Positions 44,413 through 54,740 of a DNA stretch of 64,000 nucleotides are shown piece after piece. The position numbers and the translations under genes were made by a program. Under the pieces are notes generated by a model. It had not been told where the DNA came from, ran no database searches, and was given only the letters and a program-made list of their open reading frames with translations. The stretch spans positions 310,001 through 374,000 of the forward strand of contig NZ_CP016503.1 of assembly GCF_001693335.1 (NCBI RefSeq). Reading direction: 5' to 3'. How positions within the stretch are numbered: the first letter of the stretch is position 1; the number at the start of each line of letters is the position of its first letter. Source of the stretch: Helicobacter enhydrae (GTDB lineage Bacteria > Campylobacterota > Campylobacteria > Campylobacterales > Helicobacteraceae).

Positions 44413-45016
44413 TGGCTTGATTCGTGAAATCGCAAAGGTTGAAAAATTTCAAAACAATCATCTTTTTATCCAATCCTCTTATATCCCCAAAATTGGCGAT
44501 AGTATCGCTATCAATGGCACTTGCCTTACAGCAGTAGAAATCTTTGCTCAAGGCTTTTGTGTAGAATTAAGCACGCACACACAAGCTCAAATCGCTGTTG
44601 AAAACCTAGATGGCTATGTGCATATTGAGCCAGCTTTGCAAATGCAAGATCGCATTGATGGGCATTTCATACAAGGGCATATTGATGCCATAGGCACAAT
44701 CACACAGATTCAAACACAAACAAACCAAACACTTTTCAAGATTGCCACACCCCCCTCTATCGCCCACCTCATCATCCCCAAAGGCTCGATTGCTCTTGAT
44801 GGAGTGAGTCTGACTATTGCTGATTTTAGCCAAAACTTATTGAGTGTGATTGTGATCCCCCACACCTTGCACAACACATTGTTTGCCACCTATACGCCCA
44901 AGCGTAGAATCAACATCGAAACAGATATGATTGTGCGTAGTATCGCACACATTATCCACAAAAGCTCTGCCTCAAAAGATTGGAAGCATTTTGATGCAAT
45001 CACATTGGGATATTAA
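44405..45016 (+). CDS. ribE: Riboflavin synthase alpha chain
   Basis: 203 residues from ATG 44405. Two lumazine-binding repeats: MFNGLIREIAKVEKF with SIAINGTCLTAVE, and GHIDAIGTI with GSIALDGVSLTIAD. Converts two 6,7-dimethyl-8-ribityllumazine into riboflavin and a pyrimidine. ATG of flhX overlaps its TAA (TAATG). Confidence 0.95.
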   Translation: MFNGLIREIAKVEKFQNNHLFIQSSYIPKIGDSIAINGTCLTAVEIFAQGFCVELSTHTQAQIAVENLDGYVHIEPALQMQDRIDGHFIQGHIDAIGTITQIQTQTNQTLFKIATPPSIAHLIIPKGSIALDGVSLTIADFSQNLLSVIVIPHTLHNTLFATYTPKRRINIETDMIVRSIAHIIHKSSASKDWKHFDAITLGY

Positions 45017-45282
45017 TGCACAAAAAAGCCGCTGCCATCGCTTATAATCAAACCAAAAACCAAGCTCCTCAAGTTATCGCTTCAGGACAAGGCACAATCG
45101 CACAAAGCATTATTGCCAAAGCACAAGAGTTTGACATTCCCCTCTTTGCCAATGCGACTTTGGTAGATTCACTCCTGTGTTTGCAAGTCGATGAGGAAAT
45201 CCCGCCAGAACTTTATCAAGCGATGGTGGAAGTATTTTTGTGGCTCCAAGAATGTGAGCAAAAAGCACAAATCAGTCGCTAA
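45016..45282 (+). CDS. flhX: FlhB C-terminal-domain homologue FlhX
   Basis: 88 residues: KKAAAIAYNQTKNQAPQVIA, GQGTIAQSIIAKAQEFDIPL and ELYQAMVEVFLWL match the cytoplasmic domain of the export gate protein FlhB after its autocleavage site, without the membrane part. In H. pylori such a protein (FlhX/FlhB2) lies after riboflavin synthase and can replace part of FlhB. Translationally coupled to ribE. Confidence 0.9.
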   Translation: MHKKAAAIAYNQTKNQAPQVIASGQGTIAQSIIAKAQEFDIPLFANATLVDSLLCLQVDEEIPPELYQAMVEVFLWLQECEQKAQISR

Positions 45283-45294
45283 TCAAACCGCTAG

Positions 45295-47181
45295 TTATTT
45301 GATGTGCTTCTTTGCCTCTTTGACAACCTCAATCACACAATCTATCCCACCAGCTAGCGAAAACAGCCAATACTTATGCACAAAAATCAGCTCGATTTGT
45401 TTGGCACGCTTTTGCATTTCATCTGCACTAAATTGGCTCAAGATTCTAGCGATGTCCATTTCTTGATGAAAGATATAAGACTGCAAAGCGTCTAGAAATG
45501 TCGCATTAAATACAGGGTTTTTGAAAAATTCTTTGATTTTTTCAATCTCTTTGCTCAAAGAATCAAGCTTCTTATAATCAATCTCTTCCAATCGCTTTTC
45601 TTCATTCAGTCTTTCAAGCTCCTCGCAAAACTCTGCGACTTTCAAAAACACTTTTTCTGTGCGTTTTTGCTTTTTGCGTCCCTCTCTAATCCAAAAACTG
45701 CATTTATCTTTTGCTTGTTGTATTTGAGCTTCTAGCTTTTCTTGTGCAGGGAAAGACAAGATGATAGGCTCTTTTGGGGTTTGCCTCACTAGCTTGATAG
45801 CTTGAGCAAATGGCATTTCTTGCGTCCCCTCAATCCTTGCCCCTCCCTCTGTGGCATTGATCACTTCGATAGGATAAGGCGTGTTGGCAATATCTCTTTC
45901 ATAGAAATTCAAGAACAATTTCCACACTTGCGTTGTTTCCACCTCCCCTCCTCCCCCATAGCGTGTTGTGAAAATCTTTTCTCCCTCGCTTTTGGGCTTG
46001 ATCTCATCGCTTCCATAAACTGCCCCTTGTGAATGAGAGCTTCCATCTTGAGCAAATGCCAAATCTTGTCCGATGATGATACAACGCTTAAATCGCGAAT
46101 GCACAACAAGCTCATAAGCCATATTTGCCGCACTCATTCCGATCCCAAGATAGCCATACTCATCAAAACCAAAATAAGTGGTATAGCCAAAAGGGCGAAA
46201 ACTATAGCTGATCAAACCACCCTTTTTTTCAACAGCACTTTTGAGGCGTGGATGCACGATAGATGTGAGAGCAAACACCACGCCTTCAAAAGCCTCTTTG
46301 GGCAATTCCTCATAAAATTTTGCAGTTGCCTCAACCCTCTCAAGCGAAAACACAATATCAGGTTTGATCCCATTGCGATACAAAATAGGAAAAGACGCAT
46401 CGATACACATCAATGTCGCATACGGAGCGACTTCCTTGAGCAATGCGAGTTGCTTGTATAAACTAGGTCCTGTAGAAACAATGATAGCTGTATCTCTGTG
46501 TTTGAGTTGCATCACAAGCTCTACTAGATTTGGGCTTCTCAATGCACTTGAAATGTTTTGGATATGGTGCTTGATCCCCACAATCGCATCTTTGGCATCA
46601 TTGCCCACAGCAACGACGGCGTGCTCAATCGCTTTGATAAAATCCCCATTCAACCTCATAAAATCCTCGCGATAACGCTCATAATAAGAGTTAAACACCT
46701 CTAGCATATAGGTTTTAAAATACAACTTGCAATGCTTATCCTCATCAAGCAAAGCAATCACCCCTTGTGCATTCAGTCCATTGCAAAACACAATACGCCC
46801 CTCCAAAATCTCAGAGGAAAAATCCAAAAAATGCAAAACAATGAACAACAACTCAAGCTCTGGCTCAACAACTACTACTCTTTTAAGCAACTCATTGCCC
46901 AACAAAATCTTATAAAGCACCCCATTTCCTACCCCATAAAAATACAAATAAGGGCAATAGGCACTATGACTTAGCTCATTGTGACGCTTCATCGTCTCTT
47001 CTAGGGGTTGAGTCGCAAAAAGTGGGGTCTGCTCCTGCTTATCCAAAATATTATAATTTGCCACATCAGAACCTAAAAATACTTCATATCGTTGATTGGG
47101 TGAAATATTTTGAAGTTTGAATGCAAGATTGGGATTTTTTACAGCTAGACTTGCAATATTTTGCTCAAAAAAACTATCCAT
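45295..47181 (-). CDS. DUF115 motility accessory factor (Maf-like)
   Basis: 628 residues. The MptE-like/DUF115 core is clear: AIIVSTGPSLYKQLALLKEV, TLMCIDASFPILYRNGIKPD, VFSLERVEAT, and CIIIGQDLAFAQDGSSHSQG. Maf proteins transfer nonulosonic acids (pseudaminic or related) to flagellin in Campylobacter and Helicobacter. Directly downstream of flaB on the same strand, so flagellin glycosylation is the likely job. A hairpin separates the two genes. Confidence 0.85.
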   Translation of the reverse strand: MDSFFEQNIASLAVKNPNLAFKLQNISPNQRYEVFLGSDVANYNILDKQEQTPLFATQPLEETMKRHNELSHSAYCPYLYFYGVGNGVLYKILLGNELLKRVVVVEPELELLFIVLHFLDFSSEILEGRIVFCNGLNAQGVIALLDEDKHCKLYFKTYMLEVFNSYYERYREDFMRLNGDFIKAIEHAVVAVGNDAKDAIVGIKHHIQNISSALRSPNLVELVMQLKHRDTAIIVSTGPSLYKQLALLKEVAPYATLMCIDASFPILYRNGIKPDIVFSLERVEATAKFYEELPKEAFEGVVFALTSIVHPRLKSAVEKKGGLISYSFRPFGYTTYFGFDEYGYLGIGMSAANMAYELVVHSRFKRCIIIGQDLAFAQDGSSHSQGAVYGSDEIKPKSEGEKIFTTRYGGGGEVETTQVWKLFLNFYERDIANTPYPIEVINATEGGARIEGTQEMPFAQAIKLVRQTPKEPIILSFPAQEKLEAQIQQAKDKCSFWIREGRKKQKRTEKVFLKVAEFCEELERLNEEKRLEEIDYKKLDSLSKEIEKIKEFFKNPVFNATFLDALQSYIFHQEMDIARILSQFSADEMQKRAKQIELIFVHKYWLFSLAGGIDCVIEVVKEAKKHIK

Positions 47182-47207
47182 TTATGCAACCTTAAAGTAG
47201 AGTTTGG

Positions 47208-47226
47208 AACTCCCCAAGGGGGAGTT
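47208..47226 (-). terminator. Hairpin between flaB and the Maf gene
   Basis: AACTCCCC (47208-47215) pairs with GGGGAGTT (47219-47226), 8 bp and a 3-base loop, 7 bases after the flaB stop. No long U run follows on the minus strand, so it may terminate partially or protect the abundant flaB transcript. Confidence 0.5.
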
Positions 47227-47232
47227 GAGAGA

Positions 47233-48777
47233 TTATTGGAGAAGCCTCAAGACATTTTGTTGCACTGCGTTTGCTTGTGCCATTGCGAAACTTCCACTTT
47301 GAGCCAAAATATTGTGCTTGGAGAAGTTTGCAGATTCTGCAGCAAAATCCACATCCCTGATTTGAGATTCTGCAGCTTTGACATTGACTTGAGTCACAGA
47401 GATATTGTTGATTGTTGCAGTGAGTTGGTTTTGCACTGAACCCATATCTGAACGGATACGATCAAGCTGAATCCTTGCAGATTCTGCCATATCCATCACA
47501 ATCATAGCCCCTGCAAGACTTGTCACACCAGAGCTCAATCCCTGTGAGTTGAGGTTAGCTTGAGCGACATTGGCATTTGCTCCAGAAGCTGAGGCGACAT
47601 TTGCATTGAAATCACCTAGCAAAGAACGCAAGGCAACGGTTGCTTCTGCCACACCTTGAGCAGAGTGGAATCCAACATGGCTAAAGTTTGTTCCACTTAC
47701 GACGATATCTTTGGCACTCGTTCTTGTAAGAGTGAGACGCCCCACAATAGCGTGATTGGTTCCAGAGATACCCGCGAAGTTTCCTCCACCAAACACTGCT
47801 CCTGTGGCACTAATAGTCTGAATCGAAATCGCCCTTCCATCCACACTCTTGATATTGATTCTTCCAGTAATATCTGTATAAGCCTCAACACCTGTTGAAT
47901 CTTTGACCGCATTGATCGCATTGACCAATCTCCCATCTGCGTCGTTTTTCTTGACTTCATCGATTGATCCGATATTGACACCATTGATTGTCAATCCACG
48001 CACCGTTCCTGACTGCACGGGAACACCACCTGTCGCAACTACATTCCAGCTTGCACGCACACCCAATTTGTCCGAATAGCGATTGATCGCCTCGCTCAAC
48101 ACCCCAATACCTGTTCCTGCAGAATTTGAAATCTTAACGGTTTCAATCTCATATTCCTCTGTTCCATTGACTTCTTTGAAGTTGAAAGCCACTTCTGTGA
48201 GGTTTTTGGCACCTGCACTTGCAAGCATTCCAATACCATCAAATGAAGCTGTCTCCATTCTGACTTGCCCGATTTTATCTGAGCTTGTCGCACCGATTGT
48301 GGCTTTGATTGTTGTGTTGGAATATGCACCAATTTGGAACTCTTTGTTATTAAATGCACCAGAGAGCATTTGCTGACCATTGAAGCTTGTAGTGTTGGCA
48401 ATATTGTCCAATTCCTCAAGCAATCTTGTAATGTCCGCCTGCAAAGCCTTCCTTGTCTCTGTAGTTTGACCATCTTGAGCTGCTTGAATTGCCTTGGTTT
48501 TAATCGTATCCAAGATCTTGATTTGCTCATCCATTGCCTTGTCAGCAACTTGAATCATACCAATAGCATCATTGGCATTTTTGACTGCTTGTCCCAAACT
48601 TTCGCTCTGACTTCTCAAGCTATCGGCAATCGCCATACCTGAGGCATCATCTGCTGCCTTATTGATTCTAAGACCAGAGCTCAACTTCTCAAGAGAGGAG
48701 CTTAGAGCTCTATTGTTTTGAACGCCGATAGTATGTGCATTTAATGCTGCGACATTTGTGTTTATCCTAAAACTCAT
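47233..48777 (-). CDS. flaB: Flagellin B
   Basis: 514 residues. Conserved flagellin ends: [20 protein letters not shown] and [20 protein letters not shown], with C-terminal [20 protein letters not shown] and [14 protein letters not shown]. The central region ([40 protein letters not shown]) follows Helicobacter FlaB rather than FlaA. Minor flagellin near the hook. Transcribed from the sigma54 promoter upstream; neighbours Maf and topA are the same as in H. pylori. Confidence 0.96.
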   Translation of the reverse strand: MSFRINTNVAALNAHTIGVQNNRALSSSLEKLSSGLRINKAADDASGMAIADSLRSQSESLGQAVKNANDAIGMIQVADKAMDEQIKILDTIKTKAIQAAQDGQTTETRKALQADITRLLEELDNIANTTSFNGQQMLSGAFNNKEFQIGAYSNTTIKATIGATSSDKIGQVRMETASFDGIGMLASAGAKNLTEVAFNFKEVNGTEEYEIETVKISNSAGTGIGVLSEAINRYSDKLGVRASWNVVATGGVPVQSGTVRGLTINGVNIGSIDEVKKNDADGRLVNAINAVKDSTGVEAYTDITGRINIKSVDGRAISIQTISATGAVFGGGNFAGISGTNHAIVGRLTLTRTSAKDIVVSGTNFSHVGFHSAQGVAEATVALRSLLGDFNANVASASGANANVAQANLNSQGLSSGVTSLAGAMIVMDMAESARIQLDRIRSDMGSVQNQLTATINNISVTQVNVKAAESQIRDVDFAAESANFSKHNILAQSGSFAMAQANAVQQNVLRLLQ

Positions 48778-48815
48778 CGTGTATCCTTACTAAATGAAAT
48801 TACAACTCGAGCTTT

Positions 48816-48831
48816 AGCAATTTGTGTTCCA
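48816..48831 (-). promoter_or_regulatory. Sigma54 (RpoN) promoter of flaB
   Basis: Minus strand TGGAACACAAATTGCT, full agreement at GG and GC with ten-base spacing, about 40 bases before the flaB ATG. flaB is RpoN-dependent in H. pylori. Confidence 0.88.
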
Positions 48832-48925
48832 ACTTGTTTTTTCTCAAAAATACGGGCTGTGTTGCACAAAAAACCAAAAAACATTATAAAATCATCATCA
48901 AATTTATATATAGAAGAAGGGGCAA

Positions 48926-51121
48926 ATGAAACATCTCATCATCGTAGAATCTCCGGCAAAAGCCAAAACTATCAAAAATTTCTTAGGCAAAGATTATGAA
49001 GTCATTGCCTCCAAAGGGCACATCCGTGACTTGCCCAAAAACACATTTGGGATCAAAATCGAAAACCAACACTTCACTCCAGAATACAAAATTTCAAGTG
49101 ATCACAAAGAGATTGTCAATCAAATCAAATCTCTTGCCAAGCAAAGCCAAACGATCTACATCGCAACCGATGAGGATCGCGAGGGAGAGGCGATCGGCTA
49201 CCATATCACTCAAGCCATTGGCAAAAACTCCTATCCTAGAATCGTGTTTCACGAAATCACAAAAACAGCTATCCAAAATGCCCTAAAGTCTCCAAGAGAA
49301 CTCGATATGGACAAAGTCAATGCACAACAAGCAAGGCGTTTGCTAGATCGTATCGTTGGATTCAAGCTTAGCGGCTTAATTGCCAGTAAAATCCAAAGAG
49401 GACTAAGTGCAGGAAGGGTGCAAAGTAGCACACTCAAAATTGTGCTAGATCGCGAGAGAGAGATACAAGCCTTCAAGCCTGTCCGTTATTTCAATATCGA
49501 AGCATTGTTTGAACCACAAATCCAAACCCAACTTGTCGCCTTTCAGCAACAAAAACTTGACAAATTGAGCCTCCAAGACCCCAAACAAGTAGAGGAAATG
49601 CTCAAAATCTTACGACAAGAAACATTTGTTGTTGCAGAAATCAACAAAAAAAGCAAAAAAACTCCCACCCCTCCACCATTTATGACCTCAACTCTCCAGC
49701 AAAGTGCCTCCAGTCTGCTAGGCTTTTCCCCCACCAAAACAATGAGTGTCGCCCAAAAACTCTATGAAGGAGTGAAAATGCCAGAGGGGACTATGGGAGC
49801 TATCACTTATATGAGGACAGATAGCCTCAACATCGCCAAAGAAGCCCAAGAAAAAGCTAGAGCTATGCTCCTTGCAAATTATGGCAAAGACTATGTCCCC
49901 AAAAACTTCAAAAACTACAGCACTAAAAACAAGGGAGCACAAGAGGCACACGAGGCAATCCGTCCGACAAACCTCGATTTCACTCCCCAAATTGCACAAG
50001 GTTTCTTAACCGCAGATGAGCTCAAACTCTACACCCTCATCTATCATCGTTTCCTAGCCTCTCAAAGCGTTGATGCAGAGTTTGAGAGCCAAAGCGTCAT
50101 CATTTCTTCAAAAAGCGGAGATTTCAAAGCCAATGGAAGTCGGCTTGTTTTTGAGGGCTTTTATAAAATCATCGGCACTCAAGACAAGGACAAATTGCTC
50201 CCAGCTCTCAAAGAGGGCGAGAGTATCCAACTCCAATCTATGGAGAGCAAAGAGCATTTCACAGAGCCACCAGCGAGATTCTCAGAAGCTAGTCTTATCA
50301 AAACAATGGAGGGTTTGGGTATCGGGCGTCCAAGCACCTATGCACCCACTATCGCACTGCTCACAAATCGCAAATACATCACGATTGAAAAAAAACAAAT
50401 CTTTGCTCAAGAGAGTGCTTTCAAAGTGACAGAAATGCTAGAAAAACATTTCAATGAAATCGTTGATAGCCACTTTAGTGCCAAGTTAGAAGAAGAGCTT
50501 GATGAAATCGCAGAGCGAAAGCAAGATTGGCAAGAAGTGCTATGGCGTTTTTATGAGCCATTTGAACGCAAAATCGCAGAGGGAAAAACATCTATCGCTT
50601 CCCTCAAAGTGACTATTCCCACAGGAGAATCCTGCCCAGAATGTGGCAAAGAGCTTGTGCTTAGGAGTGGGAGATTTGGGGAGTTTGTCGCTTGTAGTGG
50701 CTATCCCAAATGCAGATATGTCAAAAAAGATCAAGAGGAAACATCTCAAGATCAAGAATCTGTCGGAGAGTGTGAAAAATGTGGCAAACCAATGGTGAAA
50801 AAAATAGGAAGAAATGGGGAATTTATCGCTTGTAGTGGCTATCCCAAATGCAAAAACACAAAATCTCTCCAAGCTTCCAAACCCAAAGCATTGGAAGTCA
50901 AATGCCCTGAATGTGGTGGAGAGATCTTACATCGCTTTAGTCGCAGAGGAGATTTCTATGGTTGTGGCAATTATCCAAAATGCAACTTTATCGCCAAATA
51001 CGAGCCGATCGCCCAGCCAAAATGCCCTGAATGTGGCTATATGGTAATGCAACGCACCTATAGAGGCAAAGAAATCTATGAGTGCATCAAATGCAAAAAC
51101 AAAACCGAAGTGAAAAACTGA
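48926..51121 (+). CDS. topA: DNA topoisomerase I
   Basis: 731 residues. Toprim: IIVESPAKAKTI and IATDEDREGEAI (DxDxE). Active-site Tyr in ITYMRTDSLNIA. GIGRPSTYAP follows. Four zinc-ribbon Cys motifs occupy the C-terminus: CPECGKELVLRSGRF, CEKCGKPMVKKIGRN, CPECGGEILHRFSRR and CPECGYMVMQRTYRG. Relaxes negative supercoils. SD AGAAGGGG. Confidence 0.97.
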   Translation: MKHLIIVESPAKAKTIKNFLGKDYEVIASKGHIRDLPKNTFGIKIENQHFTPEYKISSDHKEIVNQIKSLAKQSQTIYIATDEDREGEAIGYHITQAIGKNSYPRIVFHEITKTAIQNALKSPRELDMDKVNAQQARRLLDRIVGFKLSGLIASKIQRGLSAGRVQSSTLKIVLDREREIQAFKPVRYFNIEALFEPQIQTQLVAFQQQKLDKLSLQDPKQVEEMLKILRQETFVVAEINKKSKKTPTPPPFMTSTLQQSASSLLGFSPTKTMSVAQKLYEGVKMPEGTMGAITYMRTDSLNIAKEAQEKARAMLLANYGKDYVPKNFKNYSTKNKGAQEAHEAIRPTNLDFTPQIAQGFLTADELKLYTLIYHRFLASQSVDAEFESQSVIISSKSGDFKANGSRLVFEGFYKIIGTQDKDKLLPALKEGESIQLQSMESKEHFTEPPARFSEASLIKTMEGLGIGRPSTYAPTIALLTNRKYITIEKKQIFAQESAFKVTEMLEKHFNEIVDSHFSAKLEEELDEIAERKQDWQEVLWRFYEPFERKIAEGKTSIASLKVTIPTGESCPECGKELVLRSGRFGEFVACSGYPKCRYVKKDQEETSQDQESVGECEKCGKPMVKKIGRNGEFIACSGYPKCKNTKSLQASKPKALEVKCPECGGEILHRFSRRGDFYGCGNYPKCNFIAKYEPIAQPKCPECGYMVMQRTYRGKEIYECIKCKNKTEVKN

Positions 51122-51138
51122 TTTGAACAATCCAAAAC

Positions 51139-51194
51139 GGCTTGATAAACAGATCAAATGACGCTATATGTCTTTGGATCAAATCTATCAAGCC
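51139..51194. terminator. Imperfect stem-loop between convergent topA and LPP20-like gene
   Basis: Outer arms GGCTTGATA (51139-51147) and TATCAAGCC (51186-51194) are complementary; inner GATC...GAC / GTC...GATC also pairs imperfectly. It lies in the 149-base convergent gap, so it could serve both strands. No clear U run. Confidence 0.4.
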
Positions 51195-51270
51195 CAATAT
51201 TAATCAAATTTCAACTCCCCCTCTCAATCATCAAAAGATACAACTCTATGTCTATAGAGTGAAAAACTGA

Positions 51271-52113
51271 TTAATCTTTGGGGATCGAAGCTTTAAGCTT
51301 TTTGATGACTTGGATTGCTAGGCGTTTGGCAAAAAATTCTTGCGAAACTTGAGATTTTCGAGTATCAGTCACTTCCAAAGCCTCAAGGGTTTCTTCTCCT
51401 TGCATCACGATCACGCTAACATCTGCAAAATCCACATCTCCAGATACACTAATCTTGATTTGATATTCTCCATTTGGGGCAATACGCACAATTTTGAGCA
51501 TTTCTTGCTTTAATGCATTTTGAAAAACCCTACCGATTTTTTGGAAATTGGAATCATAGACAAACTCCAAACTCAAGCTTGGTTGCTTCTCCAAATGAAT
51601 ACTCAAAGGATACTTCAAACCGCTCAAAACTTCATACAACATCTGATTTTCTAGGATTTGAGGATACAAAACATCTCTTTTGTATCCATAGGCAAAAGGA
51701 TTTCTCACCCCTTCAAACACTTGTTGCTGCTGCTTGAGTTTTGTGTCTAATTGTCTGAGCATATCCTCTTTGTGAATCTCAACTTGAACATAGCACAGCG
51801 TCTCAATACATTCAGAATGAGTGATTTGGATATAACTCAAATTTTGAAGTTTTGTATCAACACTCATATCTTGAAAAGCTAAAGAGGTGATTTTGCTATC
51901 TTTTCTTTGTGTTTGTTGCTCTAATTTTGTCTTGACACTTGAAGACAAAGAGCTAGAGAGATCGACAATCGCGTTTTGTTTAGCTTGAGATGGAGTGGAG
52001 CCAACCCCCAAACCATACAAGCTCCCCTCACGCACTACGGGCTTTTCAAACCAACTAGGTGCAGCATACACAACAGCACACAGGGTCCAAACTACTACTA
52101 TTGCTTTTTTCAT
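51271..52113 (-). CDS. Secreted LPP20-like protein
   Basis: 280 residues with a signal peptide (KKAIVVVWTLCAVVYA) and PSWFEKP directly after it. The N-terminal half has the LPP20-like pattern: GLGVGSTPSQAKQNAIVDLS, then CIETLCYVQVEIHKE. C-terminal half is a separate alpha/beta segment (YQIKISVSGDVDFADVSVIV). Last gene of a four-gene envelope unit; ATGA overlap with the gene before. Function unknown. Confidence 0.75.
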   Translation of the reverse strand: MKKAIVVVWTLCAVVYAAPSWFEKPVVREGSLYGLGVGSTPSQAKQNAIVDLSSSLSSSVKTKLEQQTQRKDSKITSLAFQDMSVDTKLQNLSYIQITHSECIETLCYVQVEIHKEDMLRQLDTKLKQQQQVFEGVRNPFAYGYKRDVLYPQILENQMLYEVLSGLKYPLSIHLEKQPSLSLEFVYDSNFQKIGRVFQNALKQEMLKIVRIAPNGEYQIKISVSGDVDFADVSVIVMQGEETLEALEVTDTRKSQVSQEFFAKRLAIQVIKKLKASIPKD

Positions 52114-52607
52114 TTTTCATTAGCAAAAGCTTCTAATTCCTTAGGATCAATCTGATTATCCATCAAATTTTTTTTGATTGCTTCCACTTCTTTATCTGCA
52201 AGTTTGACAAGGACATAAACACGAGTTCCCGAATCATTGATCCAAAATCCAGCAGGTTGAGTATTTGTCAAATATTTTTGAGCATTCTCACCAATTTTGC
52301 CTGCAACTTGCTCATTGAGCGTCTTGTTTTTTCTATCTGTTTGCTTGTTTAAGTAGCTAGTCACTTTCACACCAATTTGCTTACTGACTTCAGCTCTAGC
52401 CGCTGCAGTTGCCTCAGTTCGTGCAAAATTCACATTACCATCAATAATAGGTGCATCACCAATACCACTATACAAACCAACACCTCCCTCTATAACCCAA
52501 CTTGGTGCACCTTTCAATCCTGTTTTTTGCAAAGCTTCCTCACTGATGTGGGTGCCACAACCTACAAAAAACAATGCACTTACAAAATACAACATATATC
52601 GTTTCAT
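52110..52607 (-). CDS. LPP20-family lipoprotein
   Basis: 165 residues from ATG 52607 (AAGGAG five bases upstream). Lipobox FVGC then GTHIS. Short APSWVIEGG motif, then GIGDAPIIDGNVNFARTEAT AAARAEVSKQ region typical of LPP20, ending SGTRVYVLVKLADKE. The family is outer-membrane lipoproteins; no reaction known. Part of the LpoB-like operon. Confidence 0.8.
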   Translation of the reverse strand: MKRYMLYFVSALFFVGCGTHISEEALQKTGLKGAPSWVIEGGVGLYSGIGDAPIIDGNVNFARTEATAAARAEVSKQIGVKVTSYLNKQTDRKNKTLNEQVAGKIGENAQKYLTNTQPAGFWINDSGTRVYVLVKLADKEVEAIKKNLMDNQIDPKELEAFANEK

Positions 52608-52629
52608 TTTCACTCCTTATGATTTTAAA

Positions 52630-53232
52630 TTACCAAACCGAACTTTTTCCAGAAGAGATTTTGGAAATATCGATTGTTCTGCTCCATTGAAGAAGCCCAC
52701 TTTTCAAATCATTGATTTCAATCTTAAAGAAATAATCAACCCTTTGATCTCCACCTATTGAAGTTATTCTTTGCCCAACTTTTCCTGTCAAAGAAAGCGA
52801 AGCACCCACAAGCTCTCCCTTTTCGATCACGGTTTCTTGGTTAAACTCTTCATTATCTCTTGCAGTTCTTGATTGAGCAATCATAGAATCAGTGCTACCA
52901 CCACTCCCACTCATAGCACGCGTAATACGAAACTTCCCGCTATTTTGAAGTTCCTCTACAATCCTTGCAGTAATTTGCTCCATATCAAGCTTTATCGTTG
53001 TGTCATTGATAAAATCCGAAACTGCAATAGTTTTTGGTTGTTCAAAAGAGATTTTCTGAAAAAATCTACTTTTATACAGAGATTCCAAACTCTCTTGAGT
53101 TGCCTTTTTGAGATCATTGAGATCCAATCCTGCACTTACATACTCTTGAGAGTTTGTGCTGATATACCTAGCCCCACCAGCACAACCAAAAAATCCTAGT
53201 GCAACTATTAGGCTCAAAACAACTTGCTTCAA
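52630..53232 (-). CDS. LpoB-like lipoprotein (penicillin-binding-protein activator)
   Basis: 200 residues; lipobox FFGC then AGGARYIS. The LpoB pattern is visible: KTIAVSDFINDTTIKLDMEQ, TARIVEELQNSGKFRI, LVGASLSLTGKVGQRI and YFFKIEINDLKSGLLQWSRT. In E. coli LpoB activates PBP1b from the outer membrane; the same role here is inference. It lies between the COG3014 gene and the LPP20 gene with 13-22-base gaps. Confidence 0.85.
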   Translation of the reverse strand: MKQVVLSLIVALGFFGCAGGARYISTNSQEYVSAGLDLNDLKKATQESLESLYKSRFFQKISFEQPKTIAVSDFINDTTIKLDMEQITARIVEELQNSGKFRITRAMSGSGGSTDSMIAQSRTARDNEEFNQETVIEKGELVGASLSLTGKVGQRITSIGGDQRVDYFFKIEINDLKSGLLQWSRTIDISKISSGKSSVW

Positions 53233-53245
53233 ATTTCCTCCTTAT

Positions 53246-54676
53246 TTATTTTGAAATTAAATTGATTAAAAACACATTATGGTTTGCATTGCGAACATAA
53301 ACCATATTGTTTTGATTAGTGCAAAACGCTTCACTGGAAATTTTATCACAATTATCTGAAAGAGTGATTCTGGCTATTTTCCTTTTTCCAGCAAAAAGCT
53401 CGTATTCTCCTTGATTATTTTCTACTCTTAGAGCATAAAAAGCATTGGGAAATGTAGAAACAATCCTCAAATCTGCTGAAGTAGATGCTCTAGAATACAA
53501 AGCTCCTGCAAGATTGCCGATCAATCCTGCAGTTCCGCCAATCTGTGCCACTCCAGCCTGAACCCCCAATTTTACAGCCATAGAAAGTATATTTCTTGTA
53601 ACAATAAAAGGGAGTTGTTTTTTGAACTCATTAAAAAACAAAGGATTGAGCGTGGCAATCATTGATGCCTCTGTGCTTTTTCCTTGATTATCCAAAAGAG
53701 TATAGCTTGTTGCAAAATCCACACCCCTTTTTGGATCTGGCAATGCCAAAGAGGCATTCATAATGCTCACACCATCACCTGTAAAAACTGGCAAAGTGAT
53801 CGAAAATCCTTTCTCGCTCTTACTAGGAGCGATTCCATCTTCGATCAGAATCCAAGTGTATTTTTTGTCTATGCGTTTTTGCGAAACCAACTCAAAATCT
53901 TTTTGTATTGCAAGATTCTGTGTCACCCCCATTGCCTCCTTGAGAAAATCTTGAGATTTCCCCTGATCCCCTTGAATATAAAAAAACACACCAGACACAT
54001 AATCTACAAAAGGATTGATATACCCATTGAAATTCTGAAATTCTGAAAGATTGCTATAAGATGCAAGGATTTTGTCTGCCTCCTTTCCTTGATCTGCACT
54101 GCTTTGTTTGGCTTTATTTTCTTTTGATTCTAGCATTTTGGTTTGAGCCTTTTTGGCTTGAGCAATATCTTTCTCATAGTATTCCTTTGCTCTCCTTTGG
54201 CGATCGCTTGCACGATTTAGCTCAATCCTAGCATTAGCACCATCTTTGTGTGCCATATAATAAAGAGCCTTGTAATAATTCACCATCACCCCCTCATAAA
54301 GATACCCTCTATAAGGGATCACCGTATCATTCACTAGCAATGCACCAAAGTTTTCAAACAATCCAGACATAAGTCCCTTTTCCTCAATCACTTTGATATT
54401 ACCCTCAGCTTTTTCCAAAAACTTCAATGCTTCAGGCTTTTGTAACTCAAAAGCAATCACTCCTGCTTGTATCTGCCACAACAAATCATCAGCACCTGCT
54501 TGTGTATTTTGCTTTTTGTGGATTGCAGAACCACTCTCTGCTAGTTTCAATGCCTTATTGACATCTCCATTATAATATTGCGAAGTCACTTCCTTCAAAC
54601 TCACACTAGAACAGCCAGTCCATAGCAATGCAAAACAACCAAACAAAATCATTGGTAAGATCTTGCGTATTTCCAT
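53246..54676 (-). CDS. COG3014-type lipoprotein
   Basis: 476 residues from ATG 54676 (AAGGAA upstream). Lipobox WTGC then SSVS. Helical, TPR-like N-terminal half (EVTSQYYNGDVNKALKLAES, YRGYLYEGVMVNYYKALYYM, ARIELNRASDRQRRAKEYYE) and a C-terminal part with GSA-type glycine stretches. COG3014 proteins are found next to LpoB homologues, as here. First gene of the four-gene unit. Function unknown beyond that context. Confidence 0.8.
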   Translation of the reverse strand: MEIRKILPMILFGCFALLWTGCSSVSLKEVTSQYYNGDVNKALKLAESGSAIHKKQNTQAGADDLLWQIQAGVIAFELQKPEALKFLEKAEGNIKVIEEKGLMSGLFENFGALLVNDTVIPYRGYLYEGVMVNYYKALYYMAHKDGANARIELNRASDRQRRAKEYYEKDIAQAKKAQTKMLESKENKAKQSSADQGKEADKILASYSNLSEFQNFNGYINPFVDYVSGVFFYIQGDQGKSQDFLKEAMGVTQNLAIQKDFELVSQKRIDKKYTWILIEDGIAPSKSEKGFSITLPVFTGDGVSIMNASLALPDPKRGVDFATSYTLLDNQGKSTEASMIATLNPLFFNEFKKQLPFIVTRNILSMAVKLGVQAGVAQIGGTAGLIGNLAGALYSRASTSADLRIVSTFPNAFYALRVENNQGEYELFAGKRKIARITLSDNCDKISSEAFCTNQNNMVYVRNANHNVFLINLISK

Positions 54677-54740
54677 CACATTTCCTTATAAACTTTAGAT
54701 TATCCCACCAGTCCCATACCCATAAATAAGGTAAGTTTAA

